In this document: one piece after another, positions 8,980-18,034 of the stretch | Numbering within the stretch: position 1 is the stretch's first letter | How the letters are laid out: the number at the start of each line of letters is the position of its first letter | Assembly: GCA_023417785.1 (NCBI GenBank) | Contig: JAEZEH010000053.1 | Span: 124,001-188,000, forward strand | DNA from: Bacteroidota bacterium | GTDB taxonomy: Bacteria; Bacteroidota; Bacteroidia; Cytophagales; Cyclobacteriaceae | Reading direction: 5' to 3' | Length of the DNA stretch: 64,000 nucleotides | Program-made: the position numbers and the translations under genes | Notes under the pieces: generated by a model | Databases searched by the model: none | The model's input: the letters and a program-made list of their open reading frames with translations, nothing else | Told to the model about the DNA's origin: nothing

Positions 8980-10695
8980 CTAAAAATGTTCGATTACCTT
9001 CATTGCACCGTCCTGATACCTGATGAAAGGCACGAACTGGTTGTTTCTGCTATCCTGAAAATTGAATCCCTGATAAAGGGTTCCCTGAATGAAATTCTGT
9101 TTATTCAATGCATCCTGAAAGTACACGCCATGTTCTTTCAGGAGCTTTCCTGCAAACATCATAATCTCATACCCTAGCGAAGCATGTGCCGAGGGCACTC
9201 TTCCGTGCCTTTTGATGTACCGATTCACAAAAGCTGAAAAATCAGGATCAGCCTGTAAAATAAAGTTTGGTGCGGCAAGTACGATTGGCAATGTCTGGTA
9301 CTTCTCAAAATCTACAATAGTATTTTCCAGCCATGATTCCGATCCGAGCACAACAATCCGGTCACCGCGAGTTTCAATGGCGCTGATTACTTTGGCGTAG
9401 ATAAGCGGATCATCTGTGGCCACGAAGATGCTCCCGAGGCTGTCTTTTTTCAACGTAAATTCTATCGGATTCTTGAAGTCGTCGAATTCTGTTGCCGTAG
9501 TCAACATGGGAAGTATGTCGCGTACATGTTCACGCGGGATAGTTTTCGACCCGACAATTTGTAGTCCGTTGGCAGATGCCGCCTTAACGAAAGCGTCTGC
9601 AAGCGCGCTGTCGCGAGCCGTGGTTCCCGAAATAACAAGACAGTTCTTTTTGTTGGCATATGAGGCCAGAAACTCACCCGATTGACGTCCGAGTGTTTCC
9701 GTAGAAGGCTGGAAGAGATAACTGAATGGGTTATTTATCGTCAACTCAAGGTTGTTGGCAAAGGGGTTGATCACATTGACCTTGTTACTAAGCGAGAAAT
9801 CCAGCAATGGCTTGCTTTCCTCCTGAAAAAACGGGCCTACGATCAGGTCTGTGCTTCGCAATTCATCGCTATCGAGCAGACTCTTTATTTTGGACAGGTT
9901 TCGCTGTGTATCGTAAGCCCTGAGACTTATGTCTGCACCCTGAACCCGAAGCGTATCAGCCGCGGCTTTCATACCTTCATAAAAATCCAATACAATTTGA
10001 TTTCTTTTTCGCGCGGGTGTTGGTTCAAGCGTGTTGACCATAAACGGCATTAACACCGAAACTGCGTAGCGCTCTTTTTTCACGGACTCCGGAGCCTCGG
10101 GTATAAACTCGCTCCGCTGTAACCGGAAAGTTCTTATGATGTTCTCGAGCATCGACTTATTAGCCGGATCCGAAATATCCTCTGCAAGCTTTTCGGCCAG
10201 CCTTCGGGCCACGATTTCATCTTTCGGATACTCCTCGTACATCATTTTCAACGTCTCCGGGTCGTCGATGCTGAGAAGTGCCTTTTTCTTTGCGGCGTCG
10301 ATGTCTTTCTGGAACTTTCGGTCCTGTATGGTTGAAAACATCCTGAATGCCTGGAAGTAGTCGCCGTTCTTTACGTGAACAAGCCCGAGCCAGTAATCCA
10401 CTTCGTTCATTTTATCCCATTTGGGATAGACTGACTTAATGTGATTAAACTGATCTTTCGCCACGGCCATGTAACCCTGGTGGTATGCGGCAACGGCATA
10501 ATAAAACGAGGCGTATTCGGCGAATGCATTGTCCTTATCGTAGGGTATGAGCGGTTTGAACGTTTCCATGGCAAGGTTGTACTTGCCTTCGCGGAATAAT
10601 TGTTTGCCGTTATTAAACTGCGTTTTGAAATCAACCTGGGCCGACGCCACGATACTCATCAAACAAAGCCCTACAGCGAAAATCCTTTTAAGCAT
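8980..10695 (-). CDS. TPR-linked periplasmic-binding-protein (PBP1/LivK-like) lipid-free exported protein
   Basis: 571 residues from the ATG at 10695. This start is chosen because it gives a clean signal peptide (LKRIFAVGLCLMSIVASAQ), whereas the longer frame back to 10803 would run into guaA. After the signal come TPR-like helices with YbgF style spacing (about 25-200), then a type-1 periplasmic binding fold (about 220-565) resembling branched-chain amino-acid receptors. No ABC transporter components are nearby, so a sensing or cell-envelope role is as likely as transport. It sits between guaA (55 bp upstream) and hemL (7 bp downstream) on one strand. Confidence 0.8.
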   Translation of the reverse strand: MLKRIFAVGLCLMSIVASAQVDFKTQFNNGKQLFREGKYNLAMETFKPLIPYDKDNAFAEYASFYYAVAAYHQGYMAVAKDQFNHIKSVYPKWDKMNEVDYWLGLVHVKNGDYFQAFRMFSTIQDRKFQKDIDAAKKKALLSIDDPETLKMMYEEYPKDEIVARRLAEKLAEDISDPANKSMLENIIRTFRLQRSEFIPEAPESVKKERYAVSVLMPFMVNTLEPTPARKRNQIVLDFYEGMKAAADTLRVQGADISLRAYDTQRNLSKIKSLLDSDELRSTDLIVGPFFQEESKPLLDFSLSNKVNVINPFANNLELTINNPFSYLFQPSTETLGRQSGEFLASYANKKNCLVISGTTARDSALADAFVKAASANGLQIVGSKTIPREHVRDILPMLTTATEFDDFKNPIEFTLKKDSLGSIFVATDDPLIYAKVISAIETRGDRIVVLGSESWLENTIVDFEKYQTLPIVLAAPNFILQADPDFSAFVNRYIKRHGRVPSAHASLGYEIMMFAGKLLKEHGVYFQDALNKQNFIQGTLYQGFNFQDSRNNQFVPFIRYQDGAMKVIEHF

Positions 10696-10750
10696 ATATG
10701 ATATTCCGTTTAACCGCAAAAGATCAAACCATAAACCAAAGATCGCTCCA

Positions 10751-12277
10751 TTATTCCCATTCAATGGTGGCCGGGGGTTTGGAACTAATATCAAAGACCA
10801 CACGGTTGACTCCTTTGACTTTATTAATAATGTCGCTGGAGACGTTTGCCAGAAACTCGTAGGGAAGGTGTGCCCAATCCGCGGTCATGCCGTCGGTACT
10901 GGTAACCGCGCGAAGACTCACCACGCGTTCGTAGGTACGTTCATCGCCCATAACCCCGACCGACTGAACCGGAAGCAACATCGCTCCGGCCTGCCAAACT
11001 TTTTCGTACAGGCCGTTTTCCTTTAAGCCCGATATAAAGATGTGGTCGACCTCCTGCAGTGTTTGGACCTTTTCCGGGGTGATGTCACCCAGAATCCGAA
11101 TCCCGAGCCCTGGCCCGGGGAAGGGGTGTCTGCCCAAAATTGCAGGACTTATTTCCAGCGTTTTTCCGACCTCACGGACCTCATCCTTGAAAAGCGTGTT
11201 CAGCGGTTCAACCACCTTGAGGTTCATCTTTGCCGGTAATCCTCCAACGTTATGATGCGATTTTATTGTAGCCGAAGGCCCTTTTACACTAACCGATTCT
11301 ATTACATCCGGATAGATCGTTCCCTGGCCAAGCCATTTGACGCCGGTTATGCGGTGAGCTTCCTCGTCGAAAACTTCAATGAATGTCCTGCCGATGGCTT
11401 TTCGTTTCGCCTCCGGGTCGGTGAGTCCCTCAAGGGCCTTATAAAATTTTTCCTTTGCATCCACGCCTTTGATGTTAAGGCCCATATGCTTATAGGAATC
11501 GAGCACCTGTTCAAATTCATTTTTCCGGAGAAGGCCGTTGTCAACAAAGATGCAATGCAGGTTTTCCCCTATGGCCCTGTGAACAAGCGTGGCCGCAACT
11601 GTCGAGTCGACCCCTCCCGAGAGCGCCATTACAACCTGATCGTCACCCAATTTTTCTTTGAGACCGGCGATCGTACTCTCCACGAACTGATCCGGCGTCC
11701 AATCCTGCGCGCAGCCACAAATGTGGACGACGAAATTCCGTAGCAGATTCTTGCCTTCGATGGTATGAGTAACCTCCGGGTGGAATTGTATGCCAAAGAT
11801 GTTTGTGTCGCGAACGTGGTAGGCCGCCACCGGCACAGAAGATGTGCCCGCGATAACTTCAAAGGAATCAGGAACCGACGCGATAGTATCAGAATGGGAC
11901 ATCCACACCTGAGTGTCGATGGTAATTTCTTTGAGAAGCGGGCTGTGATGATCAACCGTCGACAGCCTTGCCCGGCCGTACTCCCGGATCTGAGACGGTA
12001 AAACTTTTCCGCCGCTTTTGTGGGCAATCAGTTGGGCACCATAACATACGCCAAGTACAGGCACATGCTGCAGCTGACTCAGGTCTACATCGGGGGAACT
12101 GGCATCTCTGACTGAACAAGGGCTACCCGACAGAATTATACCTTTGATATCCGGACTGAGCCGGGGAATTTTGTTGAAGGGGTGGATTTCACAATAAACA
12201 TTTAATTCCCGGACCCTTCTTGCAATTAGCTGAGTATACTGAGAACCAAAATCCAGAATCAGAATCTGCTGCGACAT
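10751..12277 (-). CDS. guaA: GMP synthase (glutamine-hydrolysing)
   Basis: Cytosolic enzyme converting XMP to GMP with ATP and glutamine. It has 508 residues in the usual two-part layout. The class-I amidotransferase domain carries nucleophile C78 (LGVCYGAQ) with H166 and E168 (QFHPEV). The ATP pyrophosphatase domain follows, with PP-loop SGGVDS (220-225). The C-terminus ends in KPPATIEWE, as in other GuaA proteins. A TATCTTTG box lies 5 bp upstream of the ATG, which implies a very short leader or leaderless mRNA. The TPR/PBP1 gene follows 55 bp downstream. Confidence 0.98.
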   Translation of the reverse strand: MSQQILILDFGSQYTQLIARRVRELNVYCEIHPFNKIPRLSPDIKGIILSGSPCSVRDASSPDVDLSQLQHVPVLGVCYGAQLIAHKSGGKVLPSQIREYGRARLSTVDHHSPLLKEITIDTQVWMSHSDTIASVPDSFEVIAGTSSVPVAAYHVRDTNIFGIQFHPEVTHTIEGKNLLRNFVVHICGCAQDWTPDQFVESTIAGLKEKLGDDQVVMALSGGVDSTVAATLVHRAIGENLHCIFVDNGLLRKNEFEQVLDSYKHMGLNIKGVDAKEKFYKALEGLTDPEAKRKAIGRTFIEVFDEEAHRITGVKWLGQGTIYPDVIESVSVKGPSATIKSHHNVGGLPAKMNLKVVEPLNTLFKDEVREVGKTLEISPAILGRHPFPGPGLGIRILGDITPEKVQTLQEVDHIFISGLKENGLYEKVWQAGAMLLPVQSVGVMGDERTYERVVSLRAVTSTDGMTADWAHLPYEFLANVSSDIINKVKGVNRVVFDISSKPPATIEWE

Positions 12278-12282
12278 GGGTG

Positions 12283-12290
12283 CAAAGATA
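12283..12290 (-). promoter_or_regulatory. Bacteroidota-type -7 box upstream of guaA
   Basis: TATCTTTG on the minus strand fits TAnnTTTG. The box ends 5 bp before the guaA ATG, so transcription would begin at or within a few bases of the start codon. No good -33 TTTG was seen at the usual spacing. Confidence 0.5.
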
Positions 12291-12308
12291 ACAGCAGAAA
12301 TGGAAAAC

Positions 12309-12327
12309 GCTACCGCGAAAAGGTAGC
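12309..12327 (-). terminator. Weak hairpin after the beta-barrel gene
   Basis: Minus-strand GCTACC / GGTAGC 6-bp stem with a 7-base loop, followed by GTTTT. It lies between the barrel gene stop and guaA, so it may end the upstream transcript. The stem is short, so this is tentative. Confidence 0.35.
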
Positions 12328-12364
12328 TCCCGGCAATTCAAAAGGGCCTTTCAGAGCCAAAAAC

Positions 12365-12979
12365 TTACCTGTTCATCAGAACGATACCGACTTTAAAGCC
12401 CACCGTGTTGAAGTCTGAATAATTGAAGTTTTCGTTCTTATTGGTAGAATAATCATAATGGACGGCTGCTATGGCTCCCAGACTGCGGTACGCTCCGAAC
12501 CGCACTACAACTCCGGCCTCCGGTCTGGCAAGGAATCCCCAGCTGGTATAACTGTCGTTATAGATATTGTAATAGAGGGTGAAGTCGTTATAGTTGGCGC
12601 CTAATCCGAGACCGGCGTAGGGAAAGAATATTTTGCTTTCCTTAACGGGAAAATAATACTGGGCGCTGACTACAGCCCCGTAATTGTAAATGAACTTAAA
12701 GTAATCGGTTGTGATTGCGCCATTGTCTTGTTGAAACGTCTGTGTTGGCTCATACTGATCGAAGGTGGTCCAATTCAGATCAACCCCCATTGTGAGGCGC
12801 TCCTCCAGAACAAAAAAACGATATCCGATCTTGCCACCACTGCTACTCGACGCGTCGAGCCAATCAGTGTTTGACAGAGGTGTCTGATAATTCCACGACA
12901 GATAAAAGAAGTTGTCCTGGCCGGCAACTACCGTAGCGGAAAAACTTAACAAGGCTATTATGAAATATTTCTTTAGCAT
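12365..12979 (-). CDS. Small outer-membrane beta-barrel protein
   Basis: 204 residues with a signal peptide (about 1-20, ending VVAGQ). Many alternating aromatic strands follow (for example KIFFPYAGLGLGANYNDF), and the protein ends in a barrel-like strand, VGFKVGIVLMNR. This is the pattern of an OmpA/OmpW-size eight-stranded barrel. It begins 11 bp after the stop of the DUF4136 lipoprotein gene, so the two are probably one operon. The function is unknown. Confidence 0.75.
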   Translation of the reverse strand: MLKKYFIIALLSFSATVVAGQDNFFYLSWNYQTPLSNTDWLDASSSSGGKIGYRFFVLEERLTMGVDLNWTTFDQYEPTQTFQQDNGAITTDYFKFIYNYGAVVSAQYYFPVKESKIFFPYAGLGLGANYNDFTLYYNIYNDSYTSWGFLARPEAGVVVRFGAYRSLGAIAAVHYDYSTNKNENFNYSDFNTVGFKVGIVLMNR

Positions 12980-12990
12980 CCCTAAATCAA

Positions 12991-13620
12991 TTAATCTTTA
13001 ACGAAATACGGCGACTGTATGAAGGCCTGATCTATTCCTTCCAGCGCCTGCTTTTGTCGGTCAACCGCGCTGATGAGATCCCCAAGGTAAGCTGACCAAA
13101 CCACCTTAACTTTATTGTCCGGGGTTCTGTTCACCATGTCAACTACTTCGATCACAAGTGCTCCGGTGTTGCTGGCGTAGGTTTGTACCAGCGGATAGTT
13201 GTAATAGAACCCGGAACCGTATCCATAGTATCCAGAGTAATAGGGGTAATAATTCCCAGGGTAAACCACCTGCTGAAACAAATTGATATCGTTAACGATC
13301 AACACATTTACCACCAGATCAGGACTTTCATTTTTGGGAATTCGCCCGTATCCGCGTTCTGCGAGCCTGGCATTTACCTGCTGAAGGACCGGCCTTACAA
13401 GCTGAAGTTGTGAATACGTTAAAATGGTATCACGCGAGTTGTTCGAATAGTAACCGATAGTATCAGTAGGAAGTGCGAACGTATTATACCACGAGAAATC
13501 AACCAGCGGATCAAAATTCGTAGACACTACAAACTCATCCAAAAGTTTGAGATCATCTGGTTCCGGTTGACAGGCCGCGAGTGCCGTTGCTATCAGAAAA
13601 TAAAAAAATAACTTCTTCAT
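12991..13620 (-). CDS. DUF4136 family lipoprotein
   Basis: 209 residues from the ATG at 13620. The start at MKKLFFYF is preferred over the frame-opening codon 9 bp earlier because it begins the lipoprotein signal directly; the lipobox is ALAAC with C17. The body matches DUF4136, with FSWYNTFALP near the N-terminus and a late segment about tagging and degradation-like ALEGIDQAFIQSPY. DUF4136 proteins are envelope lipoproteins of unknown function. A Y/G-rich insert (YYSGYYGYGSGFYYNYP) is notable. It is followed by the beta-barrel gene 11 bp downstream. Confidence 0.8.
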   Translation of the reverse strand: MKKLFFYFLIATALAACQPEPDDLKLLDEFVVSTNFDPLVDFSWYNTFALPTDTIGYYSNNSRDTILTYSQLQLVRPVLQQVNARLAERGYGRIPKNESPDLVVNVLIVNDINLFQQVVYPGNYYPYYSGYYGYGSGFYYNYPLVQTYASNTGALVIEVVDMVNRTPDNKVKVVWSAYLGDLISAVDRQKQALEGIDQAFIQSPYFVKD

Positions 13621-13658
13621 TATCACCAATATTGATTAATCAAATGGAATTAAAAGCC

Positions 13659-13688
13659 AATGCCATCATCGTGCGTGAGCATGGCATT
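13659..13688 (-). terminator. Hairpin downstream of menA
   Basis: AATGCCAT / ATGGCATT form a perfect 8-bp stem with a 14-base loop. On the minus strand it is followed by GGCTTTTAATT. It lies between the menA stop and the DUF4136 gene, so it may end the GPx-DoxX-menA transcript. Confidence 0.4.
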
Positions 13689-13736
13689 ACTGCATCCAAC
13701 AGTAAGACACAGGAAAACGGAAAATCGTTTGAAATA

Positions 13737-14633
13737 CTAACGCAATAATTGGCCGGTACCGTATAGAATCACGAAGATCAGCGTAGACACGGCCATCTGC
13801 TTAAGATACGGATCGAGCTGCTCGGCATGAAGCCGCGAAACGGTAAGTCCATTCTTGATGAATAACGGGATCGTGAGAAGGAATAACCACTGCCAGGGGG
13901 AATTTGAAGTGACCATTACGTATAAAACAGCGGCGGTAATTCCACCAATCAAAAGAACCCAATGGTACCTGACGGCGCGTTCCCTTCCAATCCGGACCGG
14001 AACGGATTGTTTGCCGGCCTTTTGGTCGGATGAAATATCCCGGATGTTGTTGATGTTCAAAACAGCGACTGAGAACAGGCCACACGTAATCGCGGGTAAT
14101 ACCTCAAGCCAGGATAATTCTTTGGCGAACAAGTAAAACGATCCGAGCACGCCCACTAATCCAAAAAAGACAAACACCGAGATGTCGCCTAATCCTGCGT
14201 ACCCGTAAGGCTTACGTCCAACTGTATAGGCGATTGCGGCCGCGATGCTCGCCAGGCCAAGAACGAGAAAGAAGAGAATAGCTTTCCAGTCAACACCAAA
14301 AGCGATGAACAGTAAGAACATTCCACTGGCAAAGCTCAGCAGCGCAAATATGACCATGGCAGTCCGCATTGCTCCCGCGGTAATCGCCCCGGATTGCACA
14401 GTGCGGCTGGGACCTTTCCGGTCATCACTATCCGCCCCGTGTACAGAGTCGCCGTAGTCATTCGAAAGGTTTGACAGAATTTGCAAAAAGATTGTTGTTG
14501 AAATGCACAACAAAAAGATGCTCCACCGAAAGGCTCCCATTCCTGCTGCCAGGAAAGCTCCCATTCCGATACACGACAGCGCCAGAGGCAAGGTCCGGAG
14601 CCTGAAAGCCCTTAACCAAACTTTAACGTTCAT
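13737..14633 (-). CDS. menA: 1,4-dihydroxy-2-naphthoate polyprenyltransferase
   Basis: Integral membrane UbiA-family prenyltransferase that attaches the isoprenoid tail in menaquinone synthesis. The 298 residues carry about eight or nine spans. The first aspartate-rich motif NDYGDSVHGADSDD (near residue 60) is intact, and a second conserved segment NINNIRDISSDQKAGK lies near the middle. It begins 15 bp after the DoxX gene stop and is the last gene of the GPx-GPx-DoxX-menA run. No other men genes are nearby. Confidence 0.93.
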   Translation of the reverse strand: MNVKVWLRAFRLRTLPLALSCIGMGAFLAAGMGAFRWSIFLLCISTTIFLQILSNLSNDYGDSVHGADSDDRKGPSRTVQSGAITAGAMRTAMVIFALLSFASGMFLLFIAFGVDWKAILFFLVLGLASIAAAIAYTVGRKPYGYAGLGDISVFVFFGLVGVLGSFYLFAKELSWLEVLPAITCGLFSVAVLNINNIRDISSDQKAGKQSVPVRIGRERAVRYHWVLLIGGITAAVLYVMVTSNSPWQWLFLLTIPLFIKNGLTVSRLHAEQLDPYLKQMAVSTLIFVILYGTGQLLR

Positions 14634-14648
14634 TGGCTTCGCTGTATA

Positions 14649-15047
14649 TCATTTGCGGAAACCATCAATAGAATATTTCCCGGGGCCGGTGAAAAACAAA
14701 CTCACAAAGGACACAAGAAACAGTATAGGGAGTTCCTTTTTGCCAAACGGGTCACTTCCGTGTACGATGAATACGATCGTGGCCATATTGATGATCAATG
14801 GAATAAGCGCAAGGCGAGCGTAAAGACCCAGGACCAGAAAAAGGGAACAGAAAAATTCGGCGAACACTACGAGGCCCAGAGATATTTCGGGGCCGATTCC
14901 AAACGGATCAGCAAACTTCGATGCCCTTTCCCCAAAATTCTGAAGCTTAGGCCATCCGTGAGTCATCAACGCCGCACCTGTGCCGGCGCGAAGAATCAGT
15001 AAACCAAGATCAAGTGACAGGGGTAAATAGCTAAGGAATTTCTTCAT
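14649..15047 (-). CDS. DoxX family membrane protein
   Basis: 132 residues from the ATG at 15047; a TTG two codons earlier is possible but would overlap the upstream stop. It has four predicted spans. The early LRAGTGAALMTHGWPKL segment and the later EFFCSLFLVLGLYARL segment are typical of DoxX proteins. Family members are linked to quinone or thiosulfate metabolism and redox stress in some bacteria, but the role here is unproven. It sits 2 bp after the second GPx gene and 15 bp before menA. Confidence 0.88.
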   Translation of the reverse strand: MKKFLSYLPLSLDLGLLILRAGTGAALMTHGWPKLQNFGERASKFADPFGIGPEISLGLVVFAEFFCSLFLVLGLYARLALIPLIINMATIVFIVHGSDPFGKKELPILFLVSFVSLFFTGPGKYSIDGFRK

Positions 15048-15049
15048 GT

Positions 15050-15610
15050 TCAAAAATTGATTTTGTCTGTAATCGAAGGATCGAGCGGATTGGTCTTTGA
15101 TGGAAAGAACCCTAATACGTTCCCTTCCGGATCAATCAGATATTTGCAAAAATTCCAGCGTGGCGCTTTTTTGGTTTTGCTCTGGAGCCAGCTGAAGAGC
15201 GGATGCTGGTCCTTGCCCTTTACGCCAATTTTGCTAAACATCTGAAACGTTACACCGTAGTTCTTTTCACAGAAGCTCGCAATTTCATCATCCGACCCGG
15301 GCTCCTGCCAAAGAAAATCATTGGCCGGAAAACCAAGTACGGCAAGGTTATTCTTGTAGCGTTCGTGGAGCAGCTGCAAATCCTTATACTGAGGAGTAAA
15401 ACCGCACTTCGAAGCGGTGTTAACAATCAGCATGTACTTTCCCTTATAGCGGGAAAAATCAATTTCCTCACCGTCGAGTGAGGTCATAGTAAAGTCGTGG
15501 ATCGACTGTTGTAAAGGCTTTGGCTTCCTTGAAGCAAATAGCATATCTGAAAGAAACGCGAGGACCCCCATCACACTTACCGCTGCTATGATGTGTTTAA
15601 AGAATCGCAT
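15050..15610 (-). CDS. Glutathione-peroxidase family protein, membrane-anchored, second of a tandem pair
   Basis: 186 residues from the ATG at 15610. An uncleaved-looking N-terminal span (about 6-24) is followed by a thioredoxin-fold peroxidase domain. The peroxidatic cysteine is C69 (ASKCGFTPQY) and the WNF motif is W152-N153. In place of the canonical catalytic glutamine of the NQFG motif there is aspartate (FPANDFLWQEPG, D98). The start overlaps the end of the upstream paralogue by 14 bp. About half of the residues match that paralogue, so this is a local duplication. Activity is likely thioredoxin-dependent rather than glutathione-dependent. Confidence 0.88.
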   Translation of the reverse strand: MRFFKHIIAAVSVMGVLAFLSDMLFASRKPKPLQQSIHDFTMTSLDGEEIDFSRYKGKYMLIVNTASKCGFTPQYKDLQLLHERYKNNLAVLGFPANDFLWQEPGSDDEIASFCEKNYGVTFQMFSKIGVKGKDQHPLFSWLQSKTKKAPRWNFCKYLIDPEGNVLGFFPSKTNPLDPSITDKINF

Positions 15611-16097
15611 CAACGATCGCTTTATCCATCGGACTTACCTTTGAGGGGTAAAAGGTAATCGTGCCATCAGGCTTTACGAGGTACTTACAGAAATTCCACG
15701 TCGGCTCGCTCCCGGTTTTCTCTTCAAGGAACTGGAACAACGGATGCTGGTCATCGCCTTTGACCGAAACCTTCTCAAACATCTGGAATGAAACACCAAA
15801 ATTCTTTTCACAGAATTCGGCAATCTCCATATTTGAACCCGGCTCCTGGCTTCCAAAATTGTTCGCGGGGAAACCAAGAATCGTGACCTTGCCACCATAA
15901 CTTTCATGCAATTGCTGGAGTTCCTTGTATTGCGGTGTAAAGCCACATTTCGAGGCAACGTTTACAATTAGAAGCGTCTTTCCTTTGTATTTCGTGAAAT
16001 CAATTTCCTCGCCGTCAATGGAATTGATTTTGAAATCGTAGACCGAGGTTGTTGAGAGGGTTGTCATAAGAAACAGGGTTAATATCAGTGCTTTCAT
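15597..16097 (-). CDS. Glutathione-peroxidase family protein, exported, first of a tandem pair
   Basis: 166 residues. A short signal-like N-terminus (about 1-18) is followed by a GPx domain with peroxidatic C51 (VASKCGFTPQY) and the W134-N135 pair (TWNFCKY). The catalytic glutamine position is asparagine (FPANNFGSQEPG, N80), a change seen in many bacterial members. It reduces hydroperoxides, probably with a thioredoxin-type donor. It is first in the GPx-GPx-DoxX-menA operon. Confidence 0.9.
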   Translation of the reverse strand: MKALILTLFLMTTLSTTSVYDFKINSIDGEEIDFTKYKGKTLLIVNVASKCGFTPQYKELQQLHESYGGKVTILGFPANNFGSQEPGSNMEIAEFCEKNFGVSFQMFEKVSVKGDDQHPLFQFLEEKTGSEPTWNFCKYLVKPDGTITFYPSKVSPMDKAIVDAIL

Positions 16098-16214
16098 ATG
16101 GGATTAATTAGACTAGAAACAGCCGGACCAGCGTTTTGTTAAAGTATTTATAATTCAAAGTACAGTTTCCCTGCCAAGGTTCAAAACAGTTTTACACGAA
16201 GCGCGGCAGCTTCG

Positions 16215-18002
16215 TTACATTCGTTCCGGTACCTCAATACCAAGCAGGTGCATTGATTTACGGATTGCATTACCAACGGCGTCAGAAAATGCAATGCGCA
16301 AGGAAAGCTTGGCTGCATCCGTTTCTCCGAAGATCGGGATTGATTGATAAAACTGGTTATACACCTTTGCCAGCTCATAGGCATAATTCGCGATGACCGC
16401 TGGCGAATACTCACGTGCTGCTTCCTTTAACCGCGACTCAAACAGACTCAGTATCCGGATGCCTTCCTTCTCTGCAGCGTGAAGCTCACCCACATCGGCA
16501 AACCCGGATTCGCTAATGTTGATGCCCGAGGATTCGGCCTTGCGAAGAATGGCTCTGATTCTAGCATGAGTATACTGGATAAACGGGCCGGTAAAACCCT
16601 GCAATTGAATTGATTCGTTCGGATCGAAAAGCATACGTTTTTTCGGGTCCACCTTCAACAGAAAGAACTTCAGCGCTCCCATACCAATGGTGTGGAACAA
16701 CTGACGTGCTTCGTCGCCGGTCATGTCTTCCAGCTTACCAAGTTCACGGGTTTGCTCCTCTGCTTCCTGATACATCTCTTCCATCAGGTCGTCGGCGTCA
16801 ACGACCGTTCCTTCCCTCGACTTCATCTTGCCTGAGGGCAGGTCAACCATCCCGTAGGAAAGATGGTAGCAGCGTTTTGCCCATTCGTAACCTAGTTTGG
16901 AAAGAATGAGAAACAACACTTTGAAGTGATATTCCTGTTCATTACCAACAGTGTACACCTGTCCAGTAATATTGGGAAAATCGCGGAACCTGAGAATGGC
17001 AGTTCCGATGTCCTGTGTCATATAAACGGATGTCCCATCTGCGCGCAGCAGGACTTTGTGATCTAGTCCGTCGGCGGTAAGGTCTATCCACACAGAGCCA
17101 TCCTCCTTCCTGTAGAAGACGCCGCTTTCAAGCCCATTCTGCACCACCTCCTTGCCGAGGAGGTAAGTGTCGGATTCGTAATAAAGTTTATCAAAATCAA
17201 CGCCCATGCGTCGATAGGTTTCATCGAATCCCTGATATACCCAACCATTCATGGTCTTCCAGAGGGATACGACTTCGGGATCTTTCTGTTCCCATTTGCG
17301 AAGGAGGTCCTGCGCCATTTTCATGACCGGCGCGTCCTTTTCGGCTACCTCCTGAGAGGCGCCCTTTTCAACAAGAGCCTTTACCTGTGCTTTGTACGCC
17401 TTGTCAAATTCAACGTAGTATTTGCCGACAAGGTGATCACCTTTGATCAGCGACGTCGCTGGCGTTTCGCCGTCACCGTAAAGGATCCACGCTGCCATCG
17501 ACTTGCAAATGTGAATACCCCGGTCGTTGATGATTTGTACTTTATGTACAGTATATCCGTTGGCCTTATAGATTTCGCTTACACTCCAGCCGAGAAAGTT
17601 GTTCCGCAGGTGGCCGAGATGCAACGGTTTATTTGTGTTGGGGGATGAGTACTCGATCATGATTTCCTCACCTGTTGCAGGCAACTGACCATATGAGTTG
17701 TTGCTGCGAATCGCTTTGAACACGGAAAGCCATACAGCATCGCGAAGTCTGAGGTTCAGAAATCCTTTAACAACATTGAATCCGGCAACCATTTCGCCGT
17801 GCGCCATGAGGTACTCCCCCACCATGCGCGCGGTTTCTTCAGGAGATTTCCGTGACGTCCGGGTCAATGGAAAACACACAAGCGTGTGCGATCCTTCGAA
17901 TTCCTGATTCGTCGGCTGAACCTGCAGGTTGTCGACGGTTTGATTAAATAGCGATTTGACGGCGTTTGAAATTTCTTCCCGCAGGCGGAGTTCAAGATTC
18001 AT
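16215..18002 (-). CDS. argS: Arginyl-tRNA synthetase
   Basis: Class I synthetase charging tRNA-Arg. The 595 residues are close to the family norm. The HIGH-type motif PLHLGHLRN (about 127-135) and the SGKMKSREG motif standing in for KMSKS are visible. The C-terminal anticodon-binding domain begins with FTGPFIQYTHARI, typical of ArgRS, and ends in LGIEVPERM. The gene stands alone with its own gaps on both sides. Its place beside arginine-consuming polyamine genes may be chance. Confidence 0.97.
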   Translation of the reverse strand: MNLELRLREEISNAVKSLFNQTVDNLQVQPTNQEFEGSHTLVCFPLTRTSRKSPEETARMVGEYLMAHGEMVAGFNVVKGFLNLRLRDAVWLSVFKAIRSNNSYGQLPATGEEIMIEYSSPNTNKPLHLGHLRNNFLGWSVSEIYKANGYTVHKVQIINDRGIHICKSMAAWILYGDGETPATSLIKGDHLVGKYYVEFDKAYKAQVKALVEKGASQEVAEKDAPVMKMAQDLLRKWEQKDPEVVSLWKTMNGWVYQGFDETYRRMGVDFDKLYYESDTYLLGKEVVQNGLESGVFYRKEDGSVWIDLTADGLDHKVLLRADGTSVYMTQDIGTAILRFRDFPNITGQVYTVGNEQEYHFKVLFLILSKLGYEWAKRCYHLSYGMVDLPSGKMKSREGTVVDADDLMEEMYQEAEEQTRELGKLEDMTGDEARQLFHTIGMGALKFFLLKVDPKKRMLFDPNESIQLQGFTGPFIQYTHARIRAILRKAESSGINISESGFADVGELHAAEKEGIRILSLFESRLKEAAREYSPAVIANYAYELAKVYNQFYQSIPIFGETDAAKLSLRIAFSDAVGNAIRKSMHLLGIEVPERM

Positions 18003-18034
18003 GTGTACGGAATTATGAAATGCTTTTAATAAAG

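Noticed and set aside
10696..10803. Longer start of the TPR/PBP1 gene
   Set aside because: It would overlap the end of guaA and add residues before a clean signal peptide.
10547..11026. Open frame of 159 residues on the plus strand
   Set aside because: It lies antisense to the PBP1 gene and guaA, whose protein families are clear; it has no recognisable domain.
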